Assembly: GCA_028869995.1 (NCBI GenBank)
Contig: JAGWQN010000091.1
Coordinates: 37,558-101,557, forward strand
Direction: 5' to 3'
Source of the DNA: Rhodospirillales bacterium
GTDB lineage: Bacteria; Pseudomonadota; Alphaproteobacteria; Acetobacterales; Acetobacteraceae
Length of the DNA stretch: 64,000 nucleotides
Shown here: in pieces, positions 1 through 10,774 of the stretch
Numbering within the stretch: the first letter of the stretch is position 1
Layout: each line of letters begins with the position of its first letter
Translations under genes and position numbers: made by a program
Notes under the pieces: model-generated
Databases searched by the model: none
Told to the model about the DNA's origin: nothing
What the model saw: only the letters and a program-made list of their open reading frames with translations

Positions 1-252
1 CGGCAGGCGGCGGCGGGGGTGGCGCAGATCGCCGCCCTATCCGGCGCGCCGGTCATGCCGTGTGCCGCCTGGATCACGCCGCGGATCCGCTTGCCGACCT
101 GGGACGGGATGGTGCTGCCCGTGCCCTTCGCGCGCGGGGTCCTGGTCTGCGGCGCGCCGATTCGCGTCGGGCGGGAAGCGGCCGCGGCGGAACTCGCCAC
201 CATCGCCGCCGCGCTGGCCGATGTTTCGCGCATCGCCGGAGCCCCGGCATGA
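1..252 (+). CDS. DUF374 / lysophospholipid acyltransferase-like protein, C-terminal part (truncated at left edge)
   Basis: Frame open from base 1 to stop at 252; 'SGAPVMPCAAW...LPTWDGMVLPVPFARG' resembles the DUF374 C-terminus; directly upstream of waaA. Confidence 0.7.
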   Translation, partial: RQAAAGVAQIAALSGAPVMPCAAWITPRIRLPTWDGMVLPVPFARGVLVCGAPIRVGREAAAAELATIAAALADVSRIAGAPA

Positions 253-262
253 GGCCGGACGC

Positions 263-1543
263 ATGATCGCCGCGGTGGGAGGCCTCGCCACGACCCTCGC
301 CGCCCCGGCCTTGCGCGCCTGGCTGCGTCGGCGCGCGGCCCTGGGCAAGGAGATCCCGGCGCGGCTCGCCGAACGCTGGGGCGAGGACGCCTCGCCCCGC
401 CCGCGTGGCCCCCTGCTTTGGCTGCACGCGGCGAGCATCGGCGAATCGTCCTCGATGCGCCGCGTGCTGCTGCTCCTGCCGCCGGAGCTGAATGTCCTTT
501 TCACCACCGGCACCGTGACCTCGGCGACGATGCTGGCCAAGGAGTTCGCGGGCGATGCACGACGCCTGCACCGCTTCGTCCCGCTCGACGTCCCGGCGTG
601 GGTGGCGCGCTTTCTCGACCACTGGCGGCCCGACGCGGCCTGCTTCGTGGAGAGCGAGATCTGGCCGTCGATGTTGCATCAGCTGCACAAGCGAAACATT
701 CCCGTGGGCCTCGTGAACGCCCGCCTCTCGGCCCGCAGCTTCGCCCGCTGGCGCCTGGTGAAGCCGCTGGCGCGCCCGCTTTTTGCCGGCTTCGCCGCGG
801 TGCAGGCCCAGTCACGCGGCGATGCCTCGCGCCTGGTCGCGATGGGCGCACCGGCCCCGGGCATCGTCGGCAACCTCAAGCTCGCCGCCTTTCCGCTGCC
901 GGTCGATGCGCTGGCGCTGGCCCGGTTGCGCCAGCAGATCCAGGGCCGCCCCTGCTGGCTCGCCGCCAGCACCCATCCGGGCGAGGAGGCGATCGTGGCC
1001 GCGGTGCACGGGCACCTGCGTGCCGAGTTCCCCGATCTCCTCACCATCATCGTGCCCCGCCACCCCGAGCGGGGACCCGCCATCCTCGCAGGCCTGCCGC
1101 GCCCGGCAACACGCCGCGGTGCCGACGATGCGCCTCCCCCGGCCGGGCCGACGGGCGCGTTTTACGTCGCCGACACCCTCGGCGAACTCGGGCTCTTCTA
1201 TCGCGTGGCCGCCTGTGCCTTTGTCGGCAAGAGCCTCGCCGTGGGCGGCGGGCAGAATCCGCTTGAGCCCGCCCGCCTCGGCTGCCCGGTGGCGATGGGG
1301 CCCATGACGGCGAACTTTGCCGACGAGGTGGCGATGCTGCGCGACGCGGGGGCGCTGACGCAGGTTGCGGACGCGGCGGCACTGGCAGATTTCGTTGCCG
1401 CGATGCTGCGCGATCCCGCTCGCCGCAGGACGATGGGCGAGGCGGGGAAGGCTGCTGCGGCAGGCGAGGACGAACTACCGGCGCGCGTTGCCGCGTTGAT
1501 GGCAGGTCTGGCAGGATGGCGGGGGCAGGGTGCAGGCACCTAG
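263..1543 (+). CDS. waaA: 3-deoxy-D-manno-octulosonic acid transferase (Kdo transferase)
   Basis: 'LLWLHAASIGE', 'FVESEIWPSML', 'NARLSARSFARW', 'GGGQNPLEPA' motifs of the KdtA/WaaA family. Confidence 0.9.
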   Translation: MIAAVGGLATTLAAPALRAWLRRRAALGKEIPARLAERWGEDASPRPRGPLLWLHAASIGESSSMRRVLLLLPPELNVLFTTGTVTSATMLAKEFAGDARRLHRFVPLDVPAWVARFLDHWRPDAACFVESEIWPSMLHQLHKRNIPVGLVNARLSARSFARWRLVKPLARPLFAGFAAVQAQSRGDASRLVAMGAPAPGIVGNLKLAAFPLPVDALALARLRQQIQGRPCWLAASTHPGEEAIVAAVHGHLRAEFPDLLTIIVPRHPERGPAILAGLPRPATRRGADDAPPPAGPTGAFYVADTLGELGLFYRVAACAFVGKSLAVGGGQNPLEPARLGCPVAMGPMTANFADEVAMLRDAGALTQVADAAALADFVAAMLRDPARRRTMGEAGKAAAAGEDELPARVAALMAGLAGWRGQGAGT

Positions 1544-2489
1544 CTTTTGGCGCGACGGCGGCTGGCCGGTGCCGTTGCTGGCCCCCTTCGAGCGGGTGAC
1601 CGCCTGGCTCACCGCACGGCGCCTCGGGCATGGGAGCTGGATGCCGCCCGTGCCGGTCATATGTTGTGGAAATGCAACGGTCGGCGGAGCGGGCAAGACC
1701 ACGCTGGCGCTCGACCTCGGCGCCCGCCTGCTTGCGCGCGGCCGGCGCGCGGGGTTCGTCACGCGCGGCTATGGCGGCTCGCTGGCCGGTGTGGTGCGGG
1801 TCGATGCCGCGACCCACAGCGCTGCCGAGGTGGGCGATGAGCCGTTGTTGCTGGCCGCCGTGGCGCCCACCTGGCGCGGCGCGGACCGGGTGGCGGCCAT
1901 GCGTGAGGCGGTGGCCGGCGGCACGCAGGTCATCGTCGCCGACGATGGGTTGCAGAATCCCGCCTTCGCCCATGCCGCGCGGCTACTGGTCATCGACGGC
2001 GAGAGCGGCTTCGGCAACGGCCACCTGCTGCCGGCCGGACCGCTGCGCGAGCGCGTGGCGGACGCGGCGTCGCGCTGCATCGCGGCGATCCTGATCGGCG
2101 AGGATCGTGCGCACGCAACCCTGGCCCTGCCTCCCGCCTTGCCGGTGCTGCGCGCGCGGCTGGTGGCGGACCCTGCCGCGCGCGCGCTCGCGGGCCGGCG
2201 CGTCGTCGCCTTCGCGGGCCTCGCGCGGCCGGAGAAGTTCTTCGGCATGCTCCGCGACCTGCGCGCGGATGTCGTGATGACCCGCGCCTTCGCCGACCAT
2301 CATGATTTCCGGCCCCAGGAATTGGAGGCGCTCGGCGCGTGCGCCACCGGCGCGGTGCTGGCGACGACGCCGAAGGACGCGGTCCGGCTCGCGCCGACCT
2401 GGCGCGCGCGTGTGCATGTCGCCGGCGTCGCGCTCGCATGGCAGGACGAGGCACAGCTTGCCGCCCTGCTCGATCGAGTGCTGGCATGA
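1530..2489 (+). CDS. lpxK: tetraacyldisaccharide 4'-kinase
   Basis: 'PVPVICCGNATVGGAGKTTLALDLGARL' P-loop, 'VIVADDGLQNPAF', 'FAGLARPEKFF'; overlaps the end of waaA. Confidence 0.93.
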   Translation: MQAPSFWRDGGWPVPLLAPFERVTAWLTARRLGHGSWMPPVPVICCGNATVGGAGKTTLALDLGARLLARGRRAGFVTRGYGGSLAGVVRVDAATHSAAEVGDEPLLLAAVAPTWRGADRVAAMREAVAGGTQVIVADDGLQNPAFAHAARLLVIDGESGFGNGHLLPAGPLRERVADAASRCIAAILIGEDRAHATLALPPALPVLRARLVADPAARALAGRRVVAFAGLARPEKFFGMLRDLRADVVMTRAFADHHDFRPQELEALGACATGAVLATTPKDAVRLAPTWRARVHVAGVALAWQDEAQLAALLDRVLA

Positions 2490-3349
2490 GGTGGCTCGAG
2501 GCGCTCCTGGTCCGCCTCGGCTTCGGCCTGCTGGGCTGGCTGAGTCCCGAGAGGGCCTCCAATCTCGGCGGGGCCGTCGCCCGCGCGATCGGCCCCTGGC
2601 TGCCGGTCTCGCGCGTCGCGGATGCCAACCTGCGCCGTGCCTGGCCGGCGATGACAAAGCAGCAACGACAGGCTGTCATCGGCGATGTCTGGGAAAATCT
2701 TGGCCGCACCGTGGGGGAGATGCCGCACGTCGCCAGCCTCGGAGCCACAACGAGCGGACCGGGCTGGGAGATCGAGGGCATCGAGTTCCTCGCGGGCGTC
2801 ACCGGCGCCGCCGTGCTGTTTTCCGCCCATCTCGGCAACTGGGAAGTGATGCCGCGGATTGCCGCTGTGCATGGCGCCGGGTTGGCGACCTTCTATCGCG
2901 CCGCGGACAATCCGGCGGTCGATGCGGTCATCGTCGGCATGCGCGGGCGCGCGACGGCGGGCCAGCCGCAATTTGCCAAGGGAGCCGCTGGCGCGCGCCT
3001 GGCGCTCGCGCATCTGCACGCCGGCGGGCGCCTGGGGCTGCTCGCGGACCAGAAGATGAACGACGGCATCGCGGCTCCATTTTTCGGGCGCATGGCGATG
3101 ACGGCCTCGGCGCCCGCGACGTTGGCCTTACGTTTCAATTGCCCGCTGATCCCCGGTCATTGCATACGCATCGGGCCGGCGCGCTTTCGCGTGCGGCTCG
3201 AACCGCCGCTCGTGCATCCCGCAACCGGGGATCGCGCGCGCGACGTGGCGGAACTCACCTCGGCGATGAACGCCGCGATCGAGCGCTGGGTGCGCGAGAC
3301 GCCGGGGCAATGGCTGTGGCTGCACCGGCGCTGGCCGAAGGAGAAATGA
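2486..3349 (+). CDS. lipid A late acyltransferase (LpxL/HtrB family)
   Basis: 'VLFSAHLGNWEVMP' (HX4-5E-like), 'AADNPAVDAVI', 'LADQKMNDG'; ATGA overlap with lpxK. Confidence 0.88.
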   Translation: MRWLEALLVRLGFGLLGWLSPERASNLGGAVARAIGPWLPVSRVADANLRRAWPAMTKQQRQAVIGDVWENLGRTVGEMPHVASLGATTSGPGWEIEGIEFLAGVTGAAVLFSAHLGNWEVMPRIAAVHGAGLATFYRAADNPAVDAVIVGMRGRATAGQPQFAKGAAGARLALAHLHAGGRLGLLADQKMNDGIAAPFFGRMAMTASAPATLALRFNCPLIPGHCIRIGPARFRVRLEPPLVHPATGDRARDVAELTSAMNAAIERWVRETPGQWLWLHRRWPKEK

Positions 3350-3990
3350 TGGGACGCGCGATCTTCGACCTGGATGGCACGCTGGTGGACTCCGCCCCCG
3401 GCATCACCGGCTGCTACCGCGCGGCCCTGGCTGAGATGGGTTACCAAATGCCGCCTGACATTGGCCTGCCGGCGATGATCGGCCCGCCCTTGCTCGACGT
3501 CTGCCGCGGCCTGCTGGCACGCTTCGGCGACACCCGCGCGGACGAACTGGCCCGTCGCTACCGGGCCCTTTACTTGCAGTGGGGCTGGAGCGAGTGCGCT
3601 CTCTACCCCGGCATCGACGTCGCCCTGGCCGCTCTGGCCGGGGCCGGGGCCGAGCTCCATGTCGCGACCGCGAAACGAACCGTCTATGCCGCCCGGATGC
3701 TCGACCGGCTCGGCATCGCGGCGCGTTTCGCAAGCATACGCGGTTCCGAAGACGGCGGTGCCTTCGACGACAAGGCGGTTCTGGTGGCCGATGTGCTGCG
3801 TGGCGGCGCCGGGCCTGCGGCGATGGTTGGCGACAGCCGCTTCGACATCGCGGCGGCCCGCGCCAACGCCATCCCCGCGGTGGCCGTGGCGTGGGGTTAC
3901 GGCCAGCCGGACGAGCACGAGGGCGCGGTCGTCGCGACCGAGGCGGGCGAGCTGCCTGGGCTGATCAGCCGCCTGTTTCTAGAGGGGTAG
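3346..3990 (+). CDS. HAD-family phosphatase, phosphoglycolate phosphatase-like
   Basis: 'AIFDLDGTLVDSAPG' HAD motif I, 'MVGDSRFDIAAARANAIPAVAVAWGYG' motif IV. Confidence 0.88.
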   Translation: MMGRAIFDLDGTLVDSAPGITGCYRAALAEMGYQMPPDIGLPAMIGPPLLDVCRGLLARFGDTRADELARRYRALYLQWGWSECALYPGIDVALAALAGAGAELHVATAKRTVYAARMLDRLGIAARFASIRGSEDGGAFDDKAVLVADVLRGGAGPAAMVGDSRFDIAAARANAIPAVAVAWGYGQPDEHEGAVVATEAGELPGLISRLFLEG

Positions 3991-5355
3991 CGAGGTCTGG
4001 TGCGGCTTGCCGTCGTCGGCGGTCGCTGCCACCTCGCCATCGGCCAGCTTCAGCCGCAGCGCCATTCCCGGCGCGATCGCTGCGGCGCGGGCGAGCAGGT
4101 TGCCCTTGCGGTCCAGCACCATCGCGTAGCCGCGGGCGAGGACCTGCTCGTGCGAGACCGATTCCAGGCGCGCGGCGAGCCCCTCGAGGCGCGCCCGGGC
4201 CTCGCGGATGCGAGCCTGCAGCGGTGCGGGGCGCAGCCGCGCCAGGACCGAAGCACCCGCCATGCTTTGGCGCGCGAGCGCCTGGCGCAGGCCGCCACGC
4301 AGGCGTTCGCCGAGCACCGGCAGGCGCTCGCCCTTCGCGGCGACGAAACGCGGCAGGGCCAGGCGCAGCCGTTCCGCGCGGTCGTCGAGGCGCTGGCGCC
4401 ACGTTGCGAGCAGGGCGCCGAGATCGGGCAGGCCCCGTTCGGCCCGCTGCAGCCGCAGCCGGCGCTCCTGCATCAGGCGCCCGAGGCCGCCCAGCAGGCG
4501 CGCACCGGTCTGCGCGAGCTGGGCCGCGAGCTCCGCGCGCGACGGCACGGCGAGTTCGGCCGCGGCGGTTGGTGTCGGCGCGCGGCGGTCCGCGGCGAAG
4601 TCGATCAGCGTGGTATCGGTCTCGTGGCCCACGGCCGAGATCAGCGGGATCGGGCAGGCGGCGGCGGCGCGCACCACCGCCTCGTCGTTGAACGCCATCA
4701 GGTCTTCGAGGCTGCCGCCGCCGCGCGCGACGATCAGCACATCGGGCCGGGGGACCGGGCCGCCATGGCTCAGGGCACCAAACCCCCTGATGGCGGCCGC
4801 GATTTTTTCGGCGGCGCCCTCGCCCTGCACCGGCACCGGCCAGAGCAGGATGGAGCGGGGAAAGCGCCGTGCGATCGTCGTGCGGATGTCCTGGATCACC
4901 GCCCCCTGCTCGGAGGAGACGACGCCGACCACCTCCGGCAACAGCGGCAGCGCGCGTTTGCGCTCGCTGTCGAACAGGCCTTCCCCGGCCAGCTTGAGCC
5001 GCAGCGCCTCGATGCGCGCGAGCAGCGCGCCGGCGCCGGCGTAGTCCAGGCGCTCGACGATGATCTGGTACGTCGAGCGGTCGCCATAGGCGGTGATGCG
5101 GCCGGTCGCGATCACCTCGATGCCGTCCTCGGGCTTCAGCCCGGCGCGCGCCGCGGCTCCCTTCCACAGGATCGCCGCGAGCTTGCCGCCTTCGTCCTTC
5201 AGCGAGAAATAAGTGTGGCCGGACGCGTAGCGCCGCACCTCCGTCACCTCGCCGCGCACGCGCACGCGGCCGAACGCACCCTCCAGCGTCGCCTTGATGG
5301 CGCCGGAGATTTCGCTGACCGAGAACTCGGGAACGTTGGGGCCGGAGTCGTCCAT
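3979..5355 (-). CDS. xseA: exodeoxyribonuclease VII large subunit
   Basis: 'FSVSEISGAIKATLEGAFGRVRVRGEVTEVRRYASGHTYFSLKDE', 'RGGGSLEDLMAFNDEAVVRA', 'SAVGHETDTTLIDFAADRRAPTPTAAAEL'. Confidence 0.96.
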   Translation of the reverse strand: MDDSGPNVPEFSVSEISGAIKATLEGAFGRVRVRGEVTEVRRYASGHTYFSLKDEGGKLAAILWKGAAARAGLKPEDGIEVIATGRITAYGDRSTYQIIVERLDYAGAGALLARIEALRLKLAGEGLFDSERKRALPLLPEVVGVVSSEQGAVIQDIRTTIARRFPRSILLWPVPVQGEGAAEKIAAAIRGFGALSHGGPVPRPDVLIVARGGGSLEDLMAFNDEAVVRAAAACPIPLISAVGHETDTTLIDFAADRRAPTPTAAAELAVPSRAELAAQLAQTGARLLGGLGRLMQERRLRLQRAERGLPDLGALLATWRQRLDDRAERLRLALPRFVAAKGERLPVLGERLRGGLRQALARQSMAGASVLARLRPAPLQARIREARARLEGLAARLESVSHEQVLARGYAMVLDRKGNLLARAAAIAPGMALRLKLADGEVAATADDGKPHQTSLPL

Positions 5356-5403
5356 GGCCCCAGTCTATGGTAGGTCGCGCGGCGACGGGAAGGAGCGGCG
5401 GCC

Positions 5404-6684
5404 TTGCGGGTTCTGGTGATCGGGAGTGGCGCGCGCGAGCATGCGCTGTGCTGGAAGCTGGCGGCGAGCCCGCTGCTCACGTCGCTCTGCTGCGTGCCTG
5501 GCAATCCCGGTATCGCCGCGGTCGCGACCTGCCTGCCGGGGCGTGTGGACGACATCGCCGGCCTCGTCGCGCTCGCCAGGCGCGAGGCGATCGACCTCGT
5601 CGTCCCCGGACCCGAGGGGCCGCTCGTCGCCGGCATCGTCGATGCGATGGAGGAAGCGGGGATTCGGTGTTTCGGCCCCAGCGCCGCCGCGGCGCGGCTC
5701 GAGGGCAGCAAGTCCTTTACCAAGGAGATCTGTGCCGCTGCTGGCATCCCGACCGCGGCCTGGCGCAGCTTCACCGATGCCCCATCCGCGCGCGCCTATC
5801 TTGCGACGCTGCCGTCGCCGCCGGTGGTGAAGGCGGACGGACTGGCCGCCGGCAAGGGCGTCGTCGTCGCCGCCACGCATGAGGAGGCGGAGGTTGCCAT
5901 CACCGAGTTCCTGGAAGTCGGGCGGCTCGGCGCTGCCGGGCGCGCGCTCGTCCTGGAGGAGCGGCTGACGGGCGAGGAGGTGAGCCTGTTCGCGCTGTGC
6001 GATGGCGAGCACGCGATCGCCTTCGGCGCGGCGCAGGACCACAAGGCGGTGGGCGAGGGCGATACCGGCCCCAACACCGGCGGGATGGGCGCCTATAGCC
6101 CGCCGCCGGTGCTGACGGCGGCGCTGGAGGAGGCGGCGATGCAGCGCATCGTGCGGCCGGCGTTGGCCGAGATGGCCCGGCGGGGTACGCCGTTTCGCGG
6201 CATCCTGTTCGCGGGGCTGATGCTCACCGCCGAGGGGCCGAAGCTTATCGAGTTCAACGTCCGCTTCGGCGACCCGGAATGCGAGGCGCTGATGTTGCGC
6301 CTGCGCTCGGACCTGCTGGCGGCGCTGCTCGCGGCGATGGACGGCGAACTGCCCTCCTTCGACGTACGCTGGTCGAAGGAGGCGGCGATGACGGTGGTGA
6401 TGGCCGCGCGCGGCTATCCCGCAAGGCCCGCGTCGGGTGGTGTGATCGGCGGGCTCGAGGCCGCCGGCGCGATCGCGGGCGCCCATGTCTTCCATGCCAG
6501 CACCGCGACGCGCGATGGCGTGCTGGTTGCCCAGGGCGGGCGCGTGCTGGCGATCTCGGCCGCCGCGGCCACGCTCGCCGAAGCCGCGCGCGCGGCCTAC
6601 GCGGCGGTGGACAAAGTGGTCTGGGCGGACGGGTTCTGCCGGCGCGATATCGGCTGGCGCGCACTCGGCGGCGTTCCTACATAG
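5404..6684 (+). CDS. purD: phosphoribosylamine--glycine ligase
   Basis: '[18 protein letters not shown]', '[16 protein letters not shown]', '[22 protein letters not shown]' ATP-grasp; TTG start. Confidence 0.96.
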   Translation: MRVLVIGSGAREHALCWKLAASPLLTSLCCVPGNPGIAAVATCLPGRVDDIAGLVALARREAIDLVVPGPEGPLVAGIVDAMEEAGIRCFGPSAAAARLEGSKSFTKEICAAAGIPTAAWRSFTDAPSARAYLATLPSPPVVKADGLAAGKGVVVAATHEEAEVAITEFLEVGRLGAAGRALVLEERLTGEEVSLFALCDGEHAIAFGAAQDHKAVGEGDTGPNTGGMGAYSPPPVLTAALEEAAMQRIVRPALAEMARRGTPFRGILFAGLMLTAEGPKLIEFNVRFGDPECEALMLRLRSDLLAALLAAMDGELPSFDVRWSKEAAMTVVMAARGYPARPASGGVIGGLEAAGAIAGAHVFHASTATRDGVLVAQGGRVLAISAAAATLAEAARAAYAAVDKVVWADGFCRRDIGWRALGGVPT

Positions 6685-6689
6685 CGACG

Positions 6690-8864
6690 ATGTCGCAGGT
6701 CCTGGCCCGGCCCTCGCCCGTCCTGTTCACGCCCGAGAAGCAGCCCGTCCGCACGGGCGGCAAGCCTCTGCGCGTCGTCTCGCCCTACGCGCCGAACGGC
6801 GACCAGCCGCAGGCGATCGCAACCCTCGTCGAGGGATTGCGTGCGCAGGAGCACGACCAGGTTCTGCTCGGCGTCACCGGCTCCGGCAAGACCTTCACGA
6901 TGGCCAAGGTGATCGAGGCGGTGCAGCGCCCGACCCTGATTCTCGCGCCGAACAAAACCCTGGCTGCCCAGCTCTATGGCGAGATGAAGGCGTTTTTCCC
7001 CGACAACGCGGTCGAATATTTCGTCAGCTACTACGACTATTACCAGCCGGAAGCCTACGTCCCGCGCACCGACACCTATATCGAGAAAGACGCTCAGATC
7101 AACGAGCAGATCGACCGCATGCGCCACGCGGCGACGCAGGCCCTGCTCGAACGCAACGATGTGGTGATCGTCGCCTCCGTTTCCTGCATCTACGGTATCG
7201 GCTCGGTCGAGACCTACGCCAAGATGGTGGTGAAGCTCGAGGTCGGCGGGCGGATCGATCGCGATGCGCTCGCCCGCGCCCTGGTCGATCTTCAGTACCG
7301 GCGCAATGACACCGCCTTTCAGCGCGGTGCCTTCCGCCTGCGCGGCGACAGCGTCGATATCTTCCCCGCTCATTACGAGGACCGCGCGTGGCGTGTCTCG
7401 CTGTTCGGCGACGAGATCGAGGGCATCGCCGAGTTCGACCCGCTGACCGGCACGGTCGCCGGAGCGCTCGGCGAGGTCACCATCTACGCCAACAGCCACT
7501 ACGTAACCCCGCGCCCGACGCTGCTGCAGGCGATCAGCGGCATCAGGGAGGAGCTGAAGGCGCGGCTCGCCGAGTTCAACGCCCAGGGCAAGCTCCTGGA
7601 GGCGGAGCGCCTGGGGCAGCGAACACAATTCGATATCGAGATGATGGAGACGACCGGCTCCTGCAAGTCGATCGAGAATTACTCGCGCTACCTCTCGGGC
7701 CGCAATCCCGGCGAGCCGCCGCCGACGCTGTTCGAGTATCTCCCGGAGAATGCCCTGCTGATCGTCGATGAGAGCCACGTGACGGTGCCGCAGGTCGGCG
7801 GCATGGAGCGGGGCGACCATGCCCGCAAATCCATCCTCGCGGAATATGGCTTCCGCCTGCCTTCCTGCATCGACAACCGGCCGCTGAAGTTCGAGGAATG
7901 GGACCGCTTCCGCCCGCAGAGCATCTTCGTCTCCGCAACCCCCGGGCCGTGGGAGGTGGAGCGCGCGGGCGGCGTCTTTGCCGAGCAGGTGATCCGCCCG
8001 ACCGGCTTGATCGATCCGGTGACCGAGGTGCGCCCGGTCGAGCACCAGGTCGACGACCTGCTCGGCGAGTGCCGCGCGGTCACCGCCCGCGGCGGGCGCG
8101 TCCTCGTCACGACGCTGACCAAGCGCATGGCCGAGGATCTCACCGAGTATCTCACGGAGCAGGGGATCAGGGTCCGCTATCTCCATTCCGATATCGACAC
8201 GCTGGAGCGTATCGAGATCATCCGCGATCTGCGCCTTGGGGTGTTCGACGTGCTCGTCGGCATCAACCTGCTGCGCGAAGGCCTCGACATCCCCGAATGC
8301 GCGCTGGTGGCGATCCTCGATGCCGACAAGGAAGGCTTCCTGCGCTCGCAGACCTCGCTGATCCAGACCATCGGCCGCGCTGCCCGCAACGTGGAGGGGC
8401 GCGTGATTCTCTACGCCGATACGATGACCAGATCCCTGCGTGTCGCCATCGACGAGACGGAACGACGTCGCAACAAACAGCGCGCCTGGAACGAGACGCA
8501 CGGCATCACGCCGCAATCCGTACGCAAGGAGATCGACAAGGTGCTCGAGAGCGTCTTCGAGCAGGATTACGTGACGGTGGCGCCGGTCGCGGAGTCCAAG
8601 GTCGCCTCGATGGTTGGCAAGGACCTCAAGGCCGCGATCGCTGAACTGGAGAAGCGCATGCGCGATGCGGCCGCGAATCTCGAATTCGAGGAAGCGGCGC
8701 GCATGCGCGACGAGATCCGCCGCCTGGAGGCGCTCGACCTCGGCCTCGAGCCGCCGCCGATGCCCTCGGCCGCGATCCGGCGCGGCGATCGTGCGCCGCA
8801 GCCGCTCGGTCCCGGCGGCGGCGGCTACGACCCCAAGAAGCGCGGCCGCCGGGGCCGCCGCTAG
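6690..8864 (+). CDS. uvrB: excinuclease ABC subunit B
   Basis: '[17 protein letters not shown]', '[36 protein letters not shown]', '[29 protein letters not shown]'. Confidence 0.98.
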   Translation: MSQVLARPSPVLFTPEKQPVRTGGKPLRVVSPYAPNGDQPQAIATLVEGLRAQEHDQVLLGVTGSGKTFTMAKVIEAVQRPTLILAPNKTLAAQLYGEMKAFFPDNAVEYFVSYYDYYQPEAYVPRTDTYIEKDAQINEQIDRMRHAATQALLERNDVVIVASVSCIYGIGSVETYAKMVVKLEVGGRIDRDALARALVDLQYRRNDTAFQRGAFRLRGDSVDIFPAHYEDRAWRVSLFGDEIEGIAEFDPLTGTVAGALGEVTIYANSHYVTPRPTLLQAISGIREELKARLAEFNAQGKLLEAERLGQRTQFDIEMMETTGSCKSIENYSRYLSGRNPGEPPPTLFEYLPENALLIVDESHVTVPQVGGMERGDHARKSILAEYGFRLPSCIDNRPLKFEEWDRFRPQSIFVSATPGPWEVERAGGVFAEQVIRPTGLIDPVTEVRPVEHQVDDLLGECRAVTARGGRVLVTTLTKRMAEDLTEYLTEQGIRVRYLHSDIDTLERIEIIRDLRLGVFDVLVGINLLREGLDIPECALVAILDADKEGFLRSQTSLIQTIGRAARNVEGRVILYADTMTRSLRVAIDETERRRNKQRAWNETHGITPQSVRKEIDKVLESVFEQDYVTVAPVAESKVASMVGKDLKAAIAELEKRMRDAAANLEFEEAARMRDEIRRLEALDLGLEPPPMPSAAIRRGDRAPQPLGPGGGGYDPKKRGRRGRR

Positions 8865-8867
8865 CTT

Positions 8868-9500
8868 TCAGTCGAAGTCAGCGGGCAGGTGCGCGTCGCG
8901 CGCGTGCGCGAACATGCGGTGGAGCTGGGCGGGCAGCACGCGGCCGAGCGAGAGGTCGCGCGGAAGCGCCATCTCCGCGAACCAGCCGACTTCCGACGTC
9001 TCGAGGCTCGTGCGGGCCTCGCCCCCGACGATGTCGCAGATGAAGAACAGCTTGACGCAGGAGAACAGGCTGGCGGCATGGCCCTGGCGCGTGCGGTCCC
9101 AGGCGGCGGCGAGCTTGCGCACCCGCACCTCGTAGCCGCTTTCCTCGCGCATCTCCTTGGCGACGTTTTCCGCCGGCGTCAGGTTTACGTCCGCCCAGCC
9201 GCCCGGCAGGGTCCAGCGGCCGCCATCCGCCACCTCGCGCACCAGCAGGATCCGCCCCGCCCCATCGAAGGCGGCGCCACGCACGTCGACCTTTGGTGTC
9301 GCGTAGCCGCTCTCCTGCTCGAACAAGGTTTCGATCCGCGGCACGCTCGCCCCGCTGTGGTGCGCCATGATCTGCGCGGCGAGCGCGCGCAACTGCTCAT
9401 AACGTTCGCGGTCGTACATGTTGGGCTCGAAGGCAAGGCCGCTCTGCGCGAGCGCCTGCAGCTCGCGTGCCCAGCTCAGCCAGCGGGGGTCTGTCGCCAT
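8868..9500 (-). CDS. NUDIX hydrolase with N-terminal NUDIX-associated domain
   Basis: 'LPGGWADVNLTPAENVAKEMREESGYEV' NUDIX box. Confidence 0.88.
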   Translation of the reverse strand: MATDPRWLSWARELQALAQSGLAFEPNMYDRERYEQLRALAAQIMAHHSGASVPRIETLFEQESGYATPKVDVRGAAFDGAGRILLVREVADGGRWTLPGGWADVNLTPAENVAKEMREESGYEVRVRKLAAAWDRTRQGHAASLFSCVKLFFICDIVGGEARTSLETSEVGWFAEMALPRDLSLGRVLPAQLHRMFAHARDAHLPADFD

Positions 9501-9565
9501 GGGCGCTCCTCGTCGCGTCGTCGGGGCCATTTGACCCGGTCCCCCGCCTCGCGCAGAGTCCAAGG

Positions 9566-10759
9566 ATGAGTCGCGACGGACGCGTCAGCACGCTGATCGG
9601 GATCGGGCATTTCCTGTCGCATTTCTATGTGCTCTGCCTGCCGCCGCTGTTCCTCGTCTGGCAGCCGGCGTTCCATGTCACCTTCGCGCAGCTGGGCCTG
9701 ATCGCGGCCGCGATGTCGGCGGTAACGGCGCTTCTGCAGACGCCGGTCGGCTTCCTGGTCGACCGACACGGCGCGCGGCCGTACCTCGTCAGCGGCGTTG
9801 CGCTGATGGCGGCCTCGATCGCGCTGATGGGGCTCGCCACCAGCTATTGGCAGCTCCTGGCGCTCGCGGCACTCTCGGGCGTCGGCAACTCGGTCGTGCA
9901 CCCGGCGGACTATGCCATCCTCTCCGGCTCGATCAGCCGCGAGCGCACCGGCCGCGCCTTCGCGCTGCACACCTTCGCGGGCAATATGGGATTTTCGGTG
10001 GCCCCGCCCGTGATGGCGGGGCTGATCTGGCTCATCGGGTGGCGCTGGGGCGTGAGCCTGGTGGGACTGGCAGGCCTGCCGCTGGTGCTCGCCGTGTTGT
10101 TGCAGAGCCGCATCCTGACCGACGCGGGACAGCCGGTGCGCGAGCGCGGCCCGGCGGTCGCCGGCCACAAGCTCCTGCTCACGCGGCCGATGTTGCTGTT
10201 CCTCGGCTTCTTTATCACCGGCTCCATGGCCGGTGCGGGCTTGCAGTCCTGGCTCATCACGGTGCTGCACGAGGTGCACGGCATTGGCGTCACGGCGGCG
10301 TCCACCGTGCTCACGCTCTACATGACGGGCGCCACGCTCGGCGTGCTGGTTGGCGGCTCGGTGGTGGACCGCACCTCCCGCCACCTTGCCTTCACCGTGT
10401 TGGTGGTCACGCTCTCGGCGCTGTTCACGCTCGTCGGCGGCTATCTGCCGCTGCCGGTCATCCTGGTTGCGGCGGTGATGTTCGCGGCCGGGCTCGCCGC
10501 CGGGTGCAGCCGCACGCCGCGCGATATGATGGTTCGCGAAGCCTCGCCCGCCGGCGAGGTCGGCAAGGTGTTCGGCTTTGTCTCCTCGGGCCTGCCGCTC
10601 GGCTCGGCGCTGACGCCCGTCCCCTTCGGCTTCCTGATCGATCAGGGCCATCCGGAACTGGTCTTCGCGCTGGTCGCGGCGCTGCTGATGCTGAGCCTGG
10701 TCTGTGCCGGCCTCGCCCGTGCGGCAGTGCCGCGGGCGATCGCCGTGCCCGCGGAGTAG
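9566..10759 (+). CDS. MFS transporter (fosmidomycin-resistance-like)
   Basis: 12-TM-like hydrophobicity; 'IGIGHFLSHFYVLCLPPLF' start typical of Fsr-like MFS. Confidence 0.8.
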   Translation: MSRDGRVSTLIGIGHFLSHFYVLCLPPLFLVWQPAFHVTFAQLGLIAAAMSAVTALLQTPVGFLVDRHGARPYLVSGVALMAASIALMGLATSYWQLLALAALSGVGNSVVHPADYAILSGSISRERTGRAFALHTFAGNMGFSVAPPVMAGLIWLIGWRWGVSLVGLAGLPLVLAVLLQSRILTDAGQPVRERGPAVAGHKLLLTRPMLLFLGFFITGSMAGAGLQSWLITVLHEVHGIGVTAASTVLTLYMTGATLGVLVGGSVVDRTSRHLAFTVLVVTLSALFTLVGGYLPLPVILVAAVMFAAGLAAGCSRTPRDMMVREASPAGEVGKVFGFVSSGLPLGSALTPVPFGFLIDQGHPELVFALVAALLMLSLVCAGLARAAVPRAIAVPAE

Positions 10760-10774
10760 TGCCGCCGAAGCACG

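Noticed and set aside
2302-3990. 562-aa ORF suggesting a fusion upstream of the HAD phosphatase
   Set aside because: The upstream part is a shadow frame of lpxK/lpxL; the HAD gene starts at 3346/3349 overlapping the lpxL stop.
6597-8516. 639-aa minus-strand ORF antisense to uvrB
   Set aside because: uvrB on the plus strand is unambiguous; the antisense frame is a GC-rich shadow.
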